Below, piece after piece: positions 25,799-35,237 of a DNA stretch of 64,000 nt (position 1 is its first letter; each line of letters begins with the position of its first letter). The notes beneath the pieces were generated by a model, which did not search any database, was not told the origin of the DNA, and saw nothing but the letters and a program-made list of their open reading frames with translations. Origin of the DNA: Hydrogenophaga sp. (GTDB lineage: Bacteria > Pseudomonadota > Gammaproteobacteria > Burkholderiales > Burkholderiaceae_C); contig NZ_SDDV01000001.1 of the NCBI RefSeq assembly GCF_014773545.1, positions 186,001 through 250,000 of the forward strand, given 5' to 3'. The position numbers were made by a program, and so were the translations under genes.

Positions 25799-27037
25799 AT
25801 GATTCACGGTAGCAGCGCCTTGCAAAAATTCCAGCTTTCGATGGATCAGCTCGCCAAATGGGGCGCGGTTGTCTTGTTGCTGGGTGCGCCAACTTCCATT
25901 GCGTTGGTCAACGTCGCCACGCTGTTGATCGTCATCGGTTGGCTGTTCTCAGGAAATTTCCGATGGAAATGGGAGGTCATTCGATACAACCCAATCACCC
26001 TGCCATCGCTCATGTTGTTCGGTTTGGTGCTGATTGGCATTGCCTACACCGAGGCGCGTCCGGAGTACATCAATCGGCATCTGTATGTGTACAGCCGTCT
26101 GCTGTTGATGTTGATGCTGTTGACTTTGTTATTCGAATCGAAATGGCAGCGTCGAGCACTCATAGCATTTGCTGTCGGCTCCTTGATTACTCTGGTGTCG
26201 ACCTACGTCAACATCTGGTGGCATGTGCCTTGGTCGGATAGCAATAATCAGGGTTTGGGCGTCACCCATAACGTTTTCAACGATCACATTGCCCAGGGGC
26301 TGGCAATGTCTTTTTTTGTTGTGCTGGCTGTCTTCTATGCGTTGTCAGAGAAATCTTGGGGTGTCAAAGCTGGGTGGATGCTGGTGATTTTGCTCGCCAT
26401 CTTCAGCATCACACATTTGCTGCAAGGTCGCACCGGACAGGTCGTGCTGCTGGTCATGCTGCCAGCAATATTATTGGTGGCGGCACCGGTGCGCTGGCGC
26501 TGGCATTTTCTGGCCTTGCTCATCCTGTTGCTGGTGCTCGCATTTGCCAGTTCTCCTTTGTTGCTGCAGCGCTTTGCTGTCGGGCTGGATGAATTCAATC
26601 GCTACTTGGATGGAGATATGAGTCTTACATCCATTGGTGCGCGTTTGGATATGTGGCGGATTTCGATCGACATGTTCCTGGATAGTCCATGGTGGGGGCA
26701 TGGCACTGGTTCCTACCGAATGCAGGCTGAATTGATCTACGTTGATCCGGTGGTGTGCGCAACTTCGTGTATTCATCCGCATAATCAATTTTTGTTTTTC
26801 GGCGTTGAATACGGAATCATCGGTATTTTGACCTACGCCTGGCTGTTGCAGCGTTCCGCTGCCCATGCATTGCAATGTGAAATTCAGGCAAGAATTCTGC
26901 TGGTTGGTTTTTTGTCTGTGATGCTGGTTAGCAGTTTCATTAATGGACCGCTTTGGGTGACGACAGAACGAAATTTTTTCACGGCTGTGCTGCCTTTATT
27001 GATGGCTGGCTGGCGCATGCAGTCGGCGCTGCGCTGA
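25799..27037 (+). CDS. O-antigen ligase / polymerase-like membrane protein
   Basis: A 412-residue polytopic inner-membrane protein of the Wzy_C/O-antigen ligase superfamily (WaaL or Wzy). About ten to eleven hydrophobic segments are visible. The large periplasmic loop near residues 275-330 carries the family signature MWRISIDMFLDSPWWGHGTGS and the HPHNQFLFFGVEYGIIG block, whose His is conserved. The base composition is clearly lower in GC than the flanking backbone. It lies 52 bp after neuC. Ligase (glycan to lipid A-core) and polymerase roles cannot be separated from sequence alone; one member only in the block mildly favours ligase. Confidence 0.85.
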   Translation: MIHGSSALQKFQLSMDQLAKWGAVVLLLGAPTSIALVNVATLLIVIGWLFSGNFRWKWEVIRYNPITLPSLMLFGLVLIGIAYTEARPEYINRHLYVYSRLLLMLMLLTLLFESKWQRRALIAFAVGSLITLVSTYVNIWWHVPWSDSNNQGLGVTHNVFNDHIAQGLAMSFFVVLAVFYALSEKSWGVKAGWMLVILLAIFSITHLLQGRTGQVVLLVMLPAILLVAAPVRWRWHFLALLILLLVLAFASSPLLLQRFAVGLDEFNRYLDGDMSLTSIGARLDMWRISIDMFLDSPWWGHGTGSYRMQAELIYVDPVVCATSCIHPHNQFLFFGVEYGIIGILTYAWLLQRSAAHALQCEIQARILLVGFLSVMLVSSFINGPLWVTTERNFFTAVLPLLMAGWRMQSALR

Positions 27038-27072
27038 GCGCGATGTTTAATTGAAGATGGTGTAGTTCTCGG

Positions 27073-28179
27073 ATGATTCCAATCTGGAAAATCAAACGCG
27101 AATTGGAAACGCTGCGCCAGCAGGTGGATGCCATTGTGGAAAGACTGCTTGGTCCAGGGCGTCAGCGTCGACAGGATCGTCGTTTTCCAGGCAATATTGA
27201 GGTGCACGCTGGTTTGGCTCAGCTGACATCCAAGGTCGCCATTGTCTTGGTGTATCAGCCGCATGGTCTGTCGGAGTCGATTTTTGTGACATGTCGTCAT
27301 TTACAGGGGCACGGTTACTCTGTTTTGTTGGTGGCCAATTCTGCGTTGACAGATGCCGATCTGAACAGGCTGCAACAGTTGGTTTGGAGAGTGGCTGTAC
27401 GTGAAAACTTTGGCTATGATTTTGGCGGCTATCGAGACGGTATACGGCTGCTTCGGCATTGGGCGATTGTTCCAGATATGTTGGTCATGCTGAACGACAG
27501 CATTTGGTTCCCGATCTTCTCAGCAGAAACCATGTTGGTGCGCATGGAACAGTCGTTCGCTGAATTTATCGGTGCCCTGCGGCATGTCAACGCACCAGCC
27601 CAAGACGCAGAGCATGCTGGTATTTTCCTGTCCTATTTCTTTCTGTTTAAGCGGTCTTTGCTGACATTGCCTGTATTTGTCGACTATTGGGATCGCTATG
27701 TTGCCACCAGCAACAAGTATCTTACGGTGCGCCGAGGTGAGCGGGGGTTTTCCAGCGCCTTGTTTGGCGCTGGTGTGCGCAGCTCAGGAATGTATTCACG
27801 GGATCTATTTCTGCAAGCGCTGACTTCGCAATCAAATGCATTTTTGATGAAAACGCTGCATTACGGGGCTTACACTGACGATGATCTTCAGCAGCAACGC
27901 GACCAACTTTTGTGTCAGCAGGTCGCCGACCAAACTTGGCGGGAGCAGGTCTTGCAGCACATCCGAGTGACGGTAAACAAAAGGAATTTTCATTCTTCTT
28001 TTTGTTACGCAAGCATTGCATTGCTGGGAATCCCGCTGCTGAAAAAAAACCGGGGAGAGTTGCAAAGCAGAATGCGCCGGCAGTATGTCCGAGCGGTTCG
28101 GGCGGGTGATTTACCGCGCCCGGAAGATGCCATTTTTGATGAAATCGTTGCCAGCGTTGAGGCTGAGCGGACGATCTGA
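27073..28179 (+). CDS. RgpF-type polysaccharide biosynthesis protein
   Basis: A 368-residue protein of the rhamnan synthesis F (RgpF) family, found in polysaccharide clusters and thought to be glycosyltransferase-like. The diagnostic block VRENFGYDFGGYRDGIRLL is near residues 115-133, followed by MLVMLNDSIWFPIF and FLSYFFLFKRSLL. The N-terminal KIKRELETLRQQVDAIVERL may form a short coiled coil. It follows the O-antigen ligase-like gene by 35 bp and shares its lower GC, so both were probably acquired together. It is the last gene of the glycan block and converges on tolC. Confidence 0.78.
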   Translation: MIPIWKIKRELETLRQQVDAIVERLLGPGRQRRQDRRFPGNIEVHAGLAQLTSKVAIVLVYQPHGLSESIFVTCRHLQGHGYSVLLVANSALTDADLNRLQQLVWRVAVRENFGYDFGGYRDGIRLLRHWAIVPDMLVMLNDSIWFPIFSAETMLVRMEQSFAEFIGALRHVNAPAQDAEHAGIFLSYFFLFKRSLLTLPVFVDYWDRYVATSNKYLTVRRGERGFSSALFGAGVRSSGMYSRDLFLQALTSQSNAFLMKTLHYGAYTDDDLQQQRDQLLCQQVADQTWREQVLQHIRVTVNKRNFHSSFCYASIALLGIPLLKKNRGELQSRMRRQYVRAVRAGDLPRPEDAIFDEIVASVEAERTI

Positions 28180-28188
28180 GCATCGGTG

Positions 28189-28205
28189 CGTCTGTTTTGC
28201 AGACG
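28189..28205. terminator. Small hairpin between converging rgpF-like and tolC genes
   Basis: CGTCTG and CAGACG form a 6-bp stem with a 5-nt loop in the 46-bp gap between two converging genes. No T-run follows directly on either strand. It is a possible weak bidirectional terminator. Confidence 0.35.
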
Positions 28206-28225
28206 GGCTTGCTGGGCGAAAAAAA

Positions 28226-29572
28226 TCAGTGCGCCAACAACGCATTCAGCGCCTGCAAGTCTCCCACTTCCAACGAACCGCTGGCCTGCCTGAGCCGCAG
28301 CCCGCCCAGGAGCACGTTGTAGCGCGCCAGCGCCAGATCGCGTTTGGTCTGGAACAACTGGCTTTGGGCGTTGAGCACGTCGATGTTGATGCGCACGCCC
28401 ACTTGGTAGCCCAACTGGTTGGCCTCCAGCGCGCTCTGGCTGGAGGCTTGGGCGGCAGCCAGCGCTTGCACCTGGCTCTGACCTGACAACACGCCGAAGA
28501 AGGCGCTGCGCAGGGTCTGGGTCACGCTGCGCTGCGTGGTTTGCTGCTCGGCGCGGGCTTTTTCTTCCAGGGCCAGCGTCTCTTGCACCCGGCTTTGCAG
28601 TGCGCCGCCGCTGTACAGGGGTAGGTTGAATTGCAGTCCGACGCTGGCGTTGCGGTTGCGCACCTGGCCCGGCAGCGCTGGCAGTCCTGCCGGGCCGCGC
28701 GTGATCTGGACCTGGCCAAGCAGGTCTAGCGTGGGCTGCTTGGCTGCCTGCGCGCGGCGGGTTTCCAGTTGGGCGATGCTCAGGGCCAGGGCGGCCTGGC
28801 GCAGCAGGGGGTGAGCGGTTTCGGCCTGGTCCAGCCAGCTTTGCAGCTCGGCCGCTTGCAAGGCGGGCAAGACCAGCGGCAGCCGCAGGGGTAGCGGGGT
28901 GAAGCCGGAGCGACCGACCAGTTGTTCGAGCGCCAGTGTTTTGATCAGCAGCTCATTCTCGGTGCTGATTTCCTGCGCCCGCACCAAGTCAAGGCGGGCC
29001 TGCGTCTCGCGCGCGTCGGTGATGGTGGCGGTGCCCACTTCGAAGTTGCGTTGTGCCGCTGCGCGCTGCGCGGCCACGGCGGTCAGTTGGGCCTGGACGA
29101 AACGCAAGCTGTCCTGTGCCGCGAGCAGGTCGAAATAGGCTTGCGCGCTGCGAACGATCAAGTCTTGCTCGGCTGCATCCAGTTGGGCGCGCGCCACTTC
29201 AACCGCAAGCTGCGCCTGTTCGCTGGCCAGCCGGTTGACCGGACGCAGCAGCGGCTGGCTGGCGGAAAGTGTCAGGTGTTGGTGCTTGCTGCTGCCGCTT
29301 TGCAGCGCGGCCGAGCTGTCCCGCTGCGTCCAGTGGCTGGCAGCGGCCAGGCCGGCTTGTGGCAGCAGGCCGGCGCGCGCCTGTGCGGCCCGGGCCAGGC
29401 TGGCGTCCCACTGCGCGCGCGCGGCCAGCAGGCGGCTGTCGTGCGTGCGCGCGGCTGCATGCAGCTCGAGCAGGCTTTGCGCCTGCGCGCTGGCGGGCGT
29501 TGCGAGCACCAGCAGTGCAAGCACAAGCATCCCAAGCAGGCTGGGCAGGCGGTGTGAAGCGGCGCGCTCCAT
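28226..29572 (-). CDS. tolC: TolC-family outer-membrane efflux channel
   Basis: A 448-residue outer-membrane channel protein for type I secretion or efflux. The signal peptide (MERAASHRLPSLLGMLVLAL ... ASAQAQS) begins at ATG 29572; the frame is open to 29965, but that part is antisense-like and overlaps the rhodanese gene. The two structural repeats of the family are visible, with VRSAQAYFDLLAAQDSLRFV, FEVGTATITDARETQARLDL in the first half and RSAFFGVLSGQSQVQAL, LGYQVGVRINIDVLNAQSQLF in the second. It is the third gene of a Pcm-like - rhodanese - tolC run (gaps 25 and 52 bp). No partner ABC or RND pump is adjacent. Confidence 0.92.
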   Translation of the reverse strand: MERAASHRLPSLLGMLVLALLVLATPASAQAQSLLELHAAARTHDSRLLAARAQWDASLARAAQARAGLLPQAGLAAASHWTQRDSSAALQSGSSKHQHLTLSASQPLLRPVNRLASEQAQLAVEVARAQLDAAEQDLIVRSAQAYFDLLAAQDSLRFVQAQLTAVAAQRAAAQRNFEVGTATITDARETQARLDLVRAQEISTENELLIKTLALEQLVGRSGFTPLPLRLPLVLPALQAAELQSWLDQAETAHPLLRQAALALSIAQLETRRAQAAKQPTLDLLGQVQITRGPAGLPALPGQVRNRNASVGLQFNLPLYSGGALQSRVQETLALEEKARAEQQTTQRSVTQTLRSAFFGVLSGQSQVQALAAAQASSQSALEANQLGYQVGVRINIDVLNAQSQLFQTKRDLALARYNVLLGGLRLRQASGSLEVGDLQALNALLAH

Positions 29573-29624
29573 CGTGTGGGGAAGGGCAACGATTGCTTCG
29601 CAGGCACTTGGGCGGCGCAGCGGC

Positions 29625-29975
29625 TCAGTAAACCGGCACGCTGGTATCGAACTGTTGCGACCAGTCGTGAATGCCGCCGTCGATGTTGACGACGCGGCTG
29701 AATCCGTTTTCCTGCAGAAACTGAGCCACTTGCGCGCTGCGACGGCCGTGGTGGCACAGGCAGGCAATGGGCTGCTGGCGGTCGAGTTCGAGGTGGCGCG
29801 CCGACACGCTGGCCATGGGCATGAGGCGCAGCTCGAAACCGTCTGGCTTGACCGATGCGGTCTGAACTTCCCAGGGCTCGCGCACGTCGAGCACGATCGG
29901 CAGCGCACCCGGCGCGGTCTGGGTCTTGGCCTGTTGTAGCCAGTGCTGGAATTGGGCCGGAGCAATTGAGATCAT
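29625..29975 (-). CDS. Single-domain rhodanese-like sulfurtransferase
   Basis: A 116-residue cytoplasmic rhodanese domain. The CH2A motif (VLDVREPWEV) is at 28-37 and the active-site loop is CHHGRRS with Cys74, followed by AQFLQENGF and the C-terminal NIDGGIHDW motif. The sulfur acceptor is unknown. ATG at 29975 is chosen because the recognisable domain begins there (MISIAPAQFQHWL). It lies 25 bp after the Pcm-like gene and 52 bp before tolC, an arrangement I recall from related Burkholderiales. Confidence 0.9.
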   Translation of the reverse strand: MISIAPAQFQHWLQQAKTQTAPGALPIVLDVREPWEVQTASVKPDGFELRLMPMASVSARHLELDRQQPIACLCHHGRRSAQVAQFLQENGFSRVVNIDGGIHDWSQQFDTSVPVY

Positions 29976-30000
29976 GAGGTGGTGCAAAAAAGCGGGGCAA

Positions 30001-30711
30001 TCAGAAGAACTGAAAGCGCGAGGGTTCTGGAAAGTTGCGCAGCCGGGGTGCGCTGGTGTCCCAGGGTTGGGTGGTCTGATACGCGCCGCTGTCACTGCGG
30101 GTGACCACGGTGGCGCGCATCACCGGCTCATCGCCAACGATGGCGACCAGGCGGCCACCGGGCGCCAGCAGCGCGAGCAGCTCGGGTGGAATGTGGGCCA
30201 CCGAGGCGCCCAGCACAATGGCGTTGAACGGTGCTTCGGCGCTGCAGGCGGCAAAGCCGTTGGCGCAGGCGTCAGCGCAGCGCAGGTCGACGTTGCCGAT
30301 GCCAGCGCGTTGCAGGTTGTGGCGCGCCTGACGGGCCAGATCGGGGTCGATCTCGAGCGCGAGCACGCGCTTGGCCATGTGGGCCAGCAAGGCCGTCAGG
30401 TAGCCGCTGCCGCTGCCAATTTCCAGCACCTTGTCGGTCGGCTGGAGTTGCAGCTCTTGCAGCAGGCGCGCCTGCACCTTGGGCGCCAGCATGCACTGGT
30501 CGCTCACGATAGGCTGGCACAGCGGCAGCTCCAGGTCGGCATAGGCCAGTGCCCGCTGCGCCGGCGGCACGAAGTCTTCCCGCTTGACGCGCTCCAGCAG
30601 TTCCAGCACCTGGGCGTCGAACACTTCCCACGGGCGAATCTGCTGCTCGATCATTTTGAAGCGGGCTTGCTCCAGGCTCATGGGGGCGGTGGCAGCGCTG
30701 GGGGTGGTCAT
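30001..30711 (-). CDS. pcm: Protein-L-isoaspartate O-methyltransferase family protein
   Basis: A 236-residue SAM-dependent methyltransferase of the PCMT family, which repairs isoaspartyl residues in damaged proteins. The N-terminal MIEQQIRPWEVFDAQVLELL and REDFVPP blocks and the SAM motif VLEIGSGSGYLTALLA are typical, followed by LALEIDPDLARQARHNL. ATG at 30711 has a GGAG box at the right distance (upstream sequence CGGAGCACGACCC). The group starting FKMIEQQIRPWEV is often annotated Pcm but may have diverged function. It opens the pcm-rhodanese-tolC group. Confidence 0.87.
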   Translation of the reverse strand: MTTPSAATAPMSLEQARFKMIEQQIRPWEVFDAQVLELLERVKREDFVPPAQRALAYADLELPLCQPIVSDQCMLAPKVQARLLQELQLQPTDKVLEIGSGSGYLTALLAHMAKRVLALEIDPDLARQARHNLQRAGIGNVDLRCADACANGFAACSAEAPFNAIVLGASVAHIPPELLALLAPGGRLVAIVGDEPVMRATVVTRSDSGAYQTTQPWDTSAPRLRNFPEPSRFQFF

Positions 30712-30784
30712 GGGTCGTGCTCCGATCGGAATTTTTCTCAAAACTGCGCCATTTTACCGAGTGCCGGACTGCCATCTGCCGGGT

Positions 30785-32260
30785 TCACAGCTTGATGCCG
30801 ACGCGGCTGATGCGCTCAGCCTTCATCTCGCGCACACTGATCTCGGCGTGCCCCAGCAAGGCGTGGTCGCCCAGCACCGGCGGACGGTTGAGCTCGGCCT
30901 GCAGCCACTGGCCGACCGCTTGCTGGGCGTTGGCCGGCAGCGGCAGGTCGTAGAAGGCGCACAGGTCTTGCAGCGGGGTGTTGGCGTCGAGCACAAAGTC
31001 ACCGAACACCCGTCGCGCGTGTGCGGTGTCGTCCGGGTCGGGCAGCGCCACGCCCAGTTGGCGTGCGCTCCAGGCGATGGTCGAGCCTTGCAACACCAGC
31101 GAGGCCAGCACCACCACGAAAGCGACGTTGAAGAAAATCTGCGCCCCGGGCACACCGGCCATCAGCGGGAACACCGCCAGCACGATAGGCACCGCACCGC
31201 GCAGTCCGACCCAGGAGATAAAGGTGATTTCGTGCCAGTTAAAGTGCAGCGGCGCCAGGCACAGCCAGACCGACAGCGGGCGCGCCACCAGCATCAGCAC
31301 CAGCGACACACCCAGCGCTGGCCACAGGGTATTCAGTAATTCGCTGGGGGTAACCAGCAGGCCCAGCAGCAAGAACATGCCGGCTTGCGCCAGCCAGGCG
31401 TAGCCATCCATGGCCGAGAGCGCCGGTCGCACCTGGCGGCGCGCCCGGATGCCGGTGCACAGGCCCAGCAGGTAGACCGCCAAAAAGCCCGAGCCGCCCA
31501 TCCACGTGGTCAGGCCAAACACCGCCACTCCGCTGGAGACCAGCAGCAGGGCCCGAATGCCGCCGCCGCCGTCGGCGCCGCGTCCGAGCCGCTTGAGCAA
31601 CTCGGCCAGCGCAAAGCCGCTGGCCACACCCAGCAGTGCGCCCCAGCCAAACTGCTCCAGCAGCGAGCGCAGCACGCCCAGCGCGTCCAGGCCGCTGGAG
31701 CCGCCGCTGCTGTAGGCCAGGGCAATGGCAATGAAGAACAGCGTCAGGTACACCGCCATCGGGTCGTTCAGGCCGGACTCGATCTCCAGCGTGGTGGCCA
31801 CGCGCTCGTTCAGGGCCACACCCGAAGACTTGAGCAAGGCGAACACGGCGGCCGCGTCGGTCGAGCCGACGATCGCTCCCAGCAGCAGTGCCAGCGGCCA
31901 GGGCAGCCCGAGCAGCCAGTGCGCCGCCGCGCCGGTGATGGCAGCGGTCAGCATCACGCCCAGCGTGGCCAGCAGCGCCGCTGGTTTTAGCCCGGTGCGA
32001 AAAGCGGCTTGTTCGGTGCGCAAGCCACCGTCGAGCAAAATCACCACCAGCGCCACGTTGCCGACCCAAAAGCTCAGATGAAAGTCGCCAAAGGCAAAGC
32101 CGCCCGGGCCTTCGATACCAGCGAGCATGCCCGCCAGCAAAAAGATCAGCAGGAACGAGAACCCGAGCCGAGCGGAAAACACCCCGGCCAGCACGCTGAT
32201 GAAGACCAGTGTGCCGACGGCAAGCAGGGGCAGGGCGAGAAAGTCGAGCGACAGCAGCAT
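30785..32260 (-). CDS. nhaP2: NhaP2/CvrA-type K+(Na+)/H+ antiporter
   Basis: A 491-residue CPA1 antiporter with about twelve to thirteen transmembrane segments in the first ~390 residues. Key blocks are LLAGMLAGIEGPGG, GAIVGSTDAAAVFALL and ERVATTLEIESGLNDPMAVYLTLFF, with the conserved Asp residues of the ion site, and WVGLRGAVPIVLAVFPLM. A soluble C-terminal part (about residues 400-491) resembles the truncated regulatory/CorC-like tail of NhaP2; at 491 residues the protein is shorter than E. coli NhaP2. It exports K+ or Na+ and takes up protons. It lies 73 bp upstream of the pcm-like gene in the same direction. Confidence 0.9.
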   Translation of the reverse strand: MLLSLDFLALPLLAVGTLVFISVLAGVFSARLGFSFLLIFLLAGMLAGIEGPGGFAFGDFHLSFWVGNVALVVILLDGGLRTEQAAFRTGLKPAALLATLGVMLTAAITGAAAHWLLGLPWPLALLLGAIVGSTDAAAVFALLKSSGVALNERVATTLEIESGLNDPMAVYLTLFFIAIALAYSSGGSSGLDALGVLRSLLEQFGWGALLGVASGFALAELLKRLGRGADGGGGIRALLLVSSGVAVFGLTTWMGGSGFLAVYLLGLCTGIRARRQVRPALSAMDGYAWLAQAGMFLLLGLLVTPSELLNTLWPALGVSLVLMLVARPLSVWLCLAPLHFNWHEITFISWVGLRGAVPIVLAVFPLMAGVPGAQIFFNVAFVVVLASLVLQGSTIAWSARQLGVALPDPDDTAHARRVFGDFVLDANTPLQDLCAFYDLPLPANAQQAVGQWLQAELNRPPVLGDHALLGHAEISVREMKAERISRVGIKL

Positions 32261-32335
32261 GCGCTGAAGCTAACAGATTTGACGCCGACGCTCAGCCGCA
32301 GCGGGGTCAGGGGCCGTCGCCGCAAGCGAGCGGGC

Positions 32336-33514
32336 TCAGTTGGCAAAGGCCGCCATGCCGGTGATGGCGCGCCCCAGGATCAAGGCGTGGATGTCGTGCG
32401 TGCCTTCGTAGGTGTTGACCACTTCCAGGTTCACCAGGTGGCGCGCGACGCCGTATTCATCGCTGATGCCATTGCCGCCCAGCATGTCGCGCGCCTGGCG
32501 CGCAATATCGAGCGCTTTGCCGCAACTGTTGCGCTTGAGCAGGCTGGTGAGTTCGGGTGTGGCGCTGCCTTCGTCCTTCATGCGGCCCAGACGCAGGCAG
32601 GCCTGCAGGCCCAGGCTGATTTCGGTCAGCATATCGGCCAGCTTTTTCTGGATCAGTTGATTGGCCGCCAGCGCACGTCCGTATTGCCGACGCTCCAGCA
32701 CATAATGGCGGGCGCGGAAGTAGCAGTCTTCGGCGGCACCCAGTGCGCCCCAGGCGATGCCATAGCGGGCGCTGTTCAGGCAGGTGAACGGGCCCTTCAA
32801 TCCGCGCACATCAGGAAAAGCGTTTTCTTCCGGGCAAAACACCGAGTCGAGCGCGATTTCACCGGTGATCGAGGTGCGCAGTCCGACTTTTCCTTGAATG
32901 GCCGGGGCACTCAGGCCAGCCCAAGATTTCTCCAGCACGAAGCCCCGAATCGCGCCCTCGTCGTCTTTGGCCCAGAGCACGAACAGGTCGGCAATCGGCG
33001 CATTGGTGATCCATGTCTTGCGGCCCGAGATGCGGTAGCCGCCGGGCACCTGGCGCGCGCGTGTGCTCATGGAGCCGGGGTCTGAGCCGTGGTCGGGCTC
33101 GGTCAAGCCAAAGCAGCCGATCCATTCGCCGCTGGCCAGACGCGGCAGGTATTTTTGTCTTTGTTCTTCGGTGCCGAATTGGTGAATCGGCAACATCACC
33201 AGCGAGGACTGCACGCTCATCATCGAGCGATAGCCCGAATCGACGCGTTCGATCTCACGTGCCAGCAGCCCGTAACAGACCTGGTTCAGACCGGCGCCGC
33301 CATAGGCGGGAGCAAGCGTCGGGCCCAGCAGTCCGAGCGCGCCCATTTCGCGCCAGAGCGCCAGGTCAACCCTTTCGTGTCGAAAGGCTTCGGTCACGCG
33401 CGGCAGCAGGCGCTGCCGGCAAAAAGCCTGCGCGGCCTGTTGCACGGCGCGTTCGTCGGCGCTCAGTTGCTGGCCCAACAGAAACGGGTCTTCCCAATCG
33501 AAGCGGTTTTTCAT
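32336..33514 (-). CDS. gcdH: Glutaryl-CoA dehydrogenase
   Basis: A 392-residue FAD-dependent acyl-CoA dehydrogenase that oxidises and decarboxylates glutaryl-CoA to crotonyl-CoA in lysine/tryptophan and glutarate breakdown. The N-terminal block [18 protein letters not shown] is specific to this subfamily; [13 protein letters not shown] and [20 protein letters not shown] bind FAD, and the catalytic Glu lies in [20 protein letters not shown]. The length is normal. The start at 33514 lies 7 bp after the stop of the MinD-like gene, although the functions appear unrelated. No LysR regulator or CoA-transferase is next to it, as often seen. Confidence 0.95.
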   Translation of the reverse strand: MKNRFDWEDPFLLGQQLSADERAVQQAAQAFCRQRLLPRVTEAFRHERVDLALWREMGALGLLGPTLAPAYGGAGLNQVCYGLLAREIERVDSGYRSMMSVQSSLVMLPIHQFGTEEQRQKYLPRLASGEWIGCFGLTEPDHGSDPGSMSTRARQVPGGYRISGRKTWITNAPIADLFVLWAKDDEGAIRGFVLEKSWAGLSAPAIQGKVGLRTSITGEIALDSVFCPEENAFPDVRGLKGPFTCLNSARYGIAWGALGAAEDCYFRARHYVLERRQYGRALAANQLIQKKLADMLTEISLGLQACLRLGRMKDEGSATPELTSLLKRNSCGKALDIARQARDMLGGNGISDEYGVARHLVNLEVVNTYEGTHDIHALILGRAITGMAAFAN

Positions 33515-33521
33515 GGCGGGT

Positions 33522-34370
33522 TCAGGGCTTGATCAGCGCCGCTTCGAGTTTGCCGGCCAGCTTGCCAATGGCCAGCGACGCTGCCGCGCCGGGCATGATG
33601 GAGAATAGCAACTGACGCCGCATCACGGCCTCTTTGACCGACGGATCAGACGGAATGTCGCCCAGATGCAGCAGACGAATCACGTTCGACCTTGCCTGCG
33701 CTGCGCTGGCGGTGTGGGCGCCCAGAAAACGGTTCAGCACAGCCTGCAGTTGGTTCGTGATTGCCATGCCATCGCCGGGTTGTTGTGACTGATTGATGAT
33801 CAGCCGCACCTGTTGACGTTTTTGCTGGGTCGCCAACACCTTGATGGTGGCGTAAGCGTCGGTCAGGGAAGTGGGCTCCGGCGTGACCACCAGAATCACT
33901 TCGGACGCCAGTGAGATGGAAAACAAAACAACTTCAGAAATGCCGGCGCCGGTGTCGAGCAAGACGATGTCGTAGCGCGGCACCAGTTCCTGGATGACGC
34001 TCAGCAATTGATCGCTGATTTGGCGTGTGAGGCGGGAATACTCCACCAGCCCCGAGCCAGCCAGAATGACCGAGAAGCCGCCCGGTGCTTTCAAAATGGC
34101 TTCATCCAGCGACGACTTCCCCAAAAACACATCGTGCAAGGTGATTTTGGGATGGAGGTTGAGCACCACGTCCAGGTTGGCCAGGCCGAGGTCGGCGTCC
34201 AGCACCAGCACCTTTAATCCACGCCGGGTCAAGGCGGCGGCCAGATTGGCGGCAACGAAAGTCTTGCCGACACCGCCTTTGCCGCTGGCAATGGCCACCA
34301 CTTTGCCGATTTTTGGAATCGATACAACTTGCCCGGACTCTGCGGTTGTGGTCGTGCTGGGTTCGGTCAT
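33522..34370 (-). CDS. MinD/ParA-family ATPase (FlhG/FleN-like)
   Basis: A 282-residue P-loop ATPase with the deviant Walker [10 protein letters not shown] at 29-37, signature [17 protein letters not shown], switch region [33 protein letters not shown] and Walker-like features of MinD/FlhG. The region [14 protein letters not shown] is typical of FlhG/FleN/YlxH proteins, which control flagellar or pilus number. No flhF or other flagellar gene is near; instead the gene overlaps a GGDEF cyclase gene by 4 bp (ATGA). It may link polar localisation to c-di-GMP, but this is only inferred from the overlap. A chromosomal minD for division is probably elsewhere with minCE. Confidence 0.87.
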   Translation of the reverse strand: MTEPSTTTTAESGQVVSIPKIGKVVAIASGKGGVGKTFVAANLAAALTRRGLKVLVLDADLGLANLDVVLNLHPKITLHDVFLGKSSLDEAILKAPGGFSVILAGSGLVEYSRLTRQISDQLLSVIQELVPRYDIVLLDTGAGISEVVLFSISLASEVILVVTPEPTSLTDAYATIKVLATQQKRQQVRLIINQSQQPGDGMAITNQLQAVLNRFLGAHTASAAQARSNVIRLLHLGDIPSDPSVKEAVMRRQLLFSIMPGAAASLAIGKLAGKLEAALIKP

Positions 34371-35137
34371 GTGTCACTCAAATAGATCGACGCCGTCGGC
34401 AGCGCGGCGCTGGTGGGCGAGATGTCCGATGCCGCTGCAAACAGCATGCTTTTTTCCTCGGCGCTGACCACGCTGTGCAGTGGCGATTCGATTTGAACCT
34501 GATTGCGACCCCCCGCTTTGGCCAAATAGAGTTGCGCGTCGGCCCGTGCCAGCCACGCTTCGGCGCCGCTGCGGATCCACTTGGGGGCGTAGGCACCGCC
34601 GCAACTGACCGTGACCTGGAGCAGGGCGCCCGAATCGATTGGAACCGCCAGCTGTGCCACTTTCTGCCGTATTCTTTCACCCACCAATTGTCCGTAGCCG
34701 GGGTCGCAATTCGGGCAAACCACAGCAAATTCTTCACCGCCGTAGCGAGCCACGGTATCCATCGGCCGCACGCAAGAGAGCAGGGCTTTGGCCAAAGCAC
34801 ACAAGACCGCATCGCCGGCCAGGTGGCCGTAGGTGTCATTGACTTGTTTGAAATGGTCGATATCCACCATCAACAACAAGGCGTCTTCGGTGGCACGCAG
34901 CACGCGATTGAGTTCGCGCTCGAGCACCAGCAGCAATTGGCGCCGATTGGTCAGGCCGGTGAGCGGGTCGATCGATGAAACCCGGCACAGCGCATCGATC
35001 AGGGTTTGAATGTATTCGACCTCGAGCCCGGCTTGAGGGCGCACGATCGGCATGCCGGCATGCTGTAACAACTGAATGGCTTTTTCCAACTGCAATTGAT
35101 TCAAATCGACGGCAGCGCGCGAAATGGAAGGCAGCAT
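34367..35137 (-). CDS. Diguanylate cyclase (GGDEF domain)
   Basis: A 256-residue cytoplasmic protein with a short N-terminal helical region (residues 1-50) and a C-terminal GGDEF domain that makes cyclic di-GMP from GTP. The domain starts at DPLTGLTNRRQL, has DIDHFKQVNDTYGHLAGD, and the active site is an intact GGEEF at 133-137. An inhibitory I-site RPMD sits five residues upstream (124-127), so product feedback is expected. No known sensor domain is present, so the input signal is unclear. ATG at 35137 is chosen; upstream residues in the open frame (to 35245) look non-coding. It is the first gene of a unit with the MinD-like gene (4-bp overlap). Confidence 0.9.
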   Translation of the reverse strand: MLPSISRAAVDLNQLQLEKAIQLLQHAGMPIVRPQAGLEVEYIQTLIDALCRVSSIDPLTGLTNRRQLLLVLERELNRVLRATEDALLLMVDIDHFKQVNDTYGHLAGDAVLCALAKALLSCVRPMDTVARYGGEEFAVVCPNCDPGYGQLVGERIRQKVAQLAVPIDSGALLQVTVSCGGAYAPKWIRSGAEAWLARADAQLYLAKAGGRNQVQIESPLHSVVSAEEKSMLFAAASDISPTSAALPTASIYLSDT

Positions 35138-35237
35138 GGTGGGGTATCTGGCATCTGGCGGGCTGACGGCATCAGTCCGCGGCACTATAGCACGGGCATT
35201 GGGTGCGCCGCGCAGCGGGCTGCGAGCGCGCTGGCTG

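Noticed and set aside
32261-32335. A hairpin-like GC-rich stretch between nhaP2 and gcdH
   Set aside because: It loosely resembles a degenerate repeat element, but the pairing is too imperfect to call.
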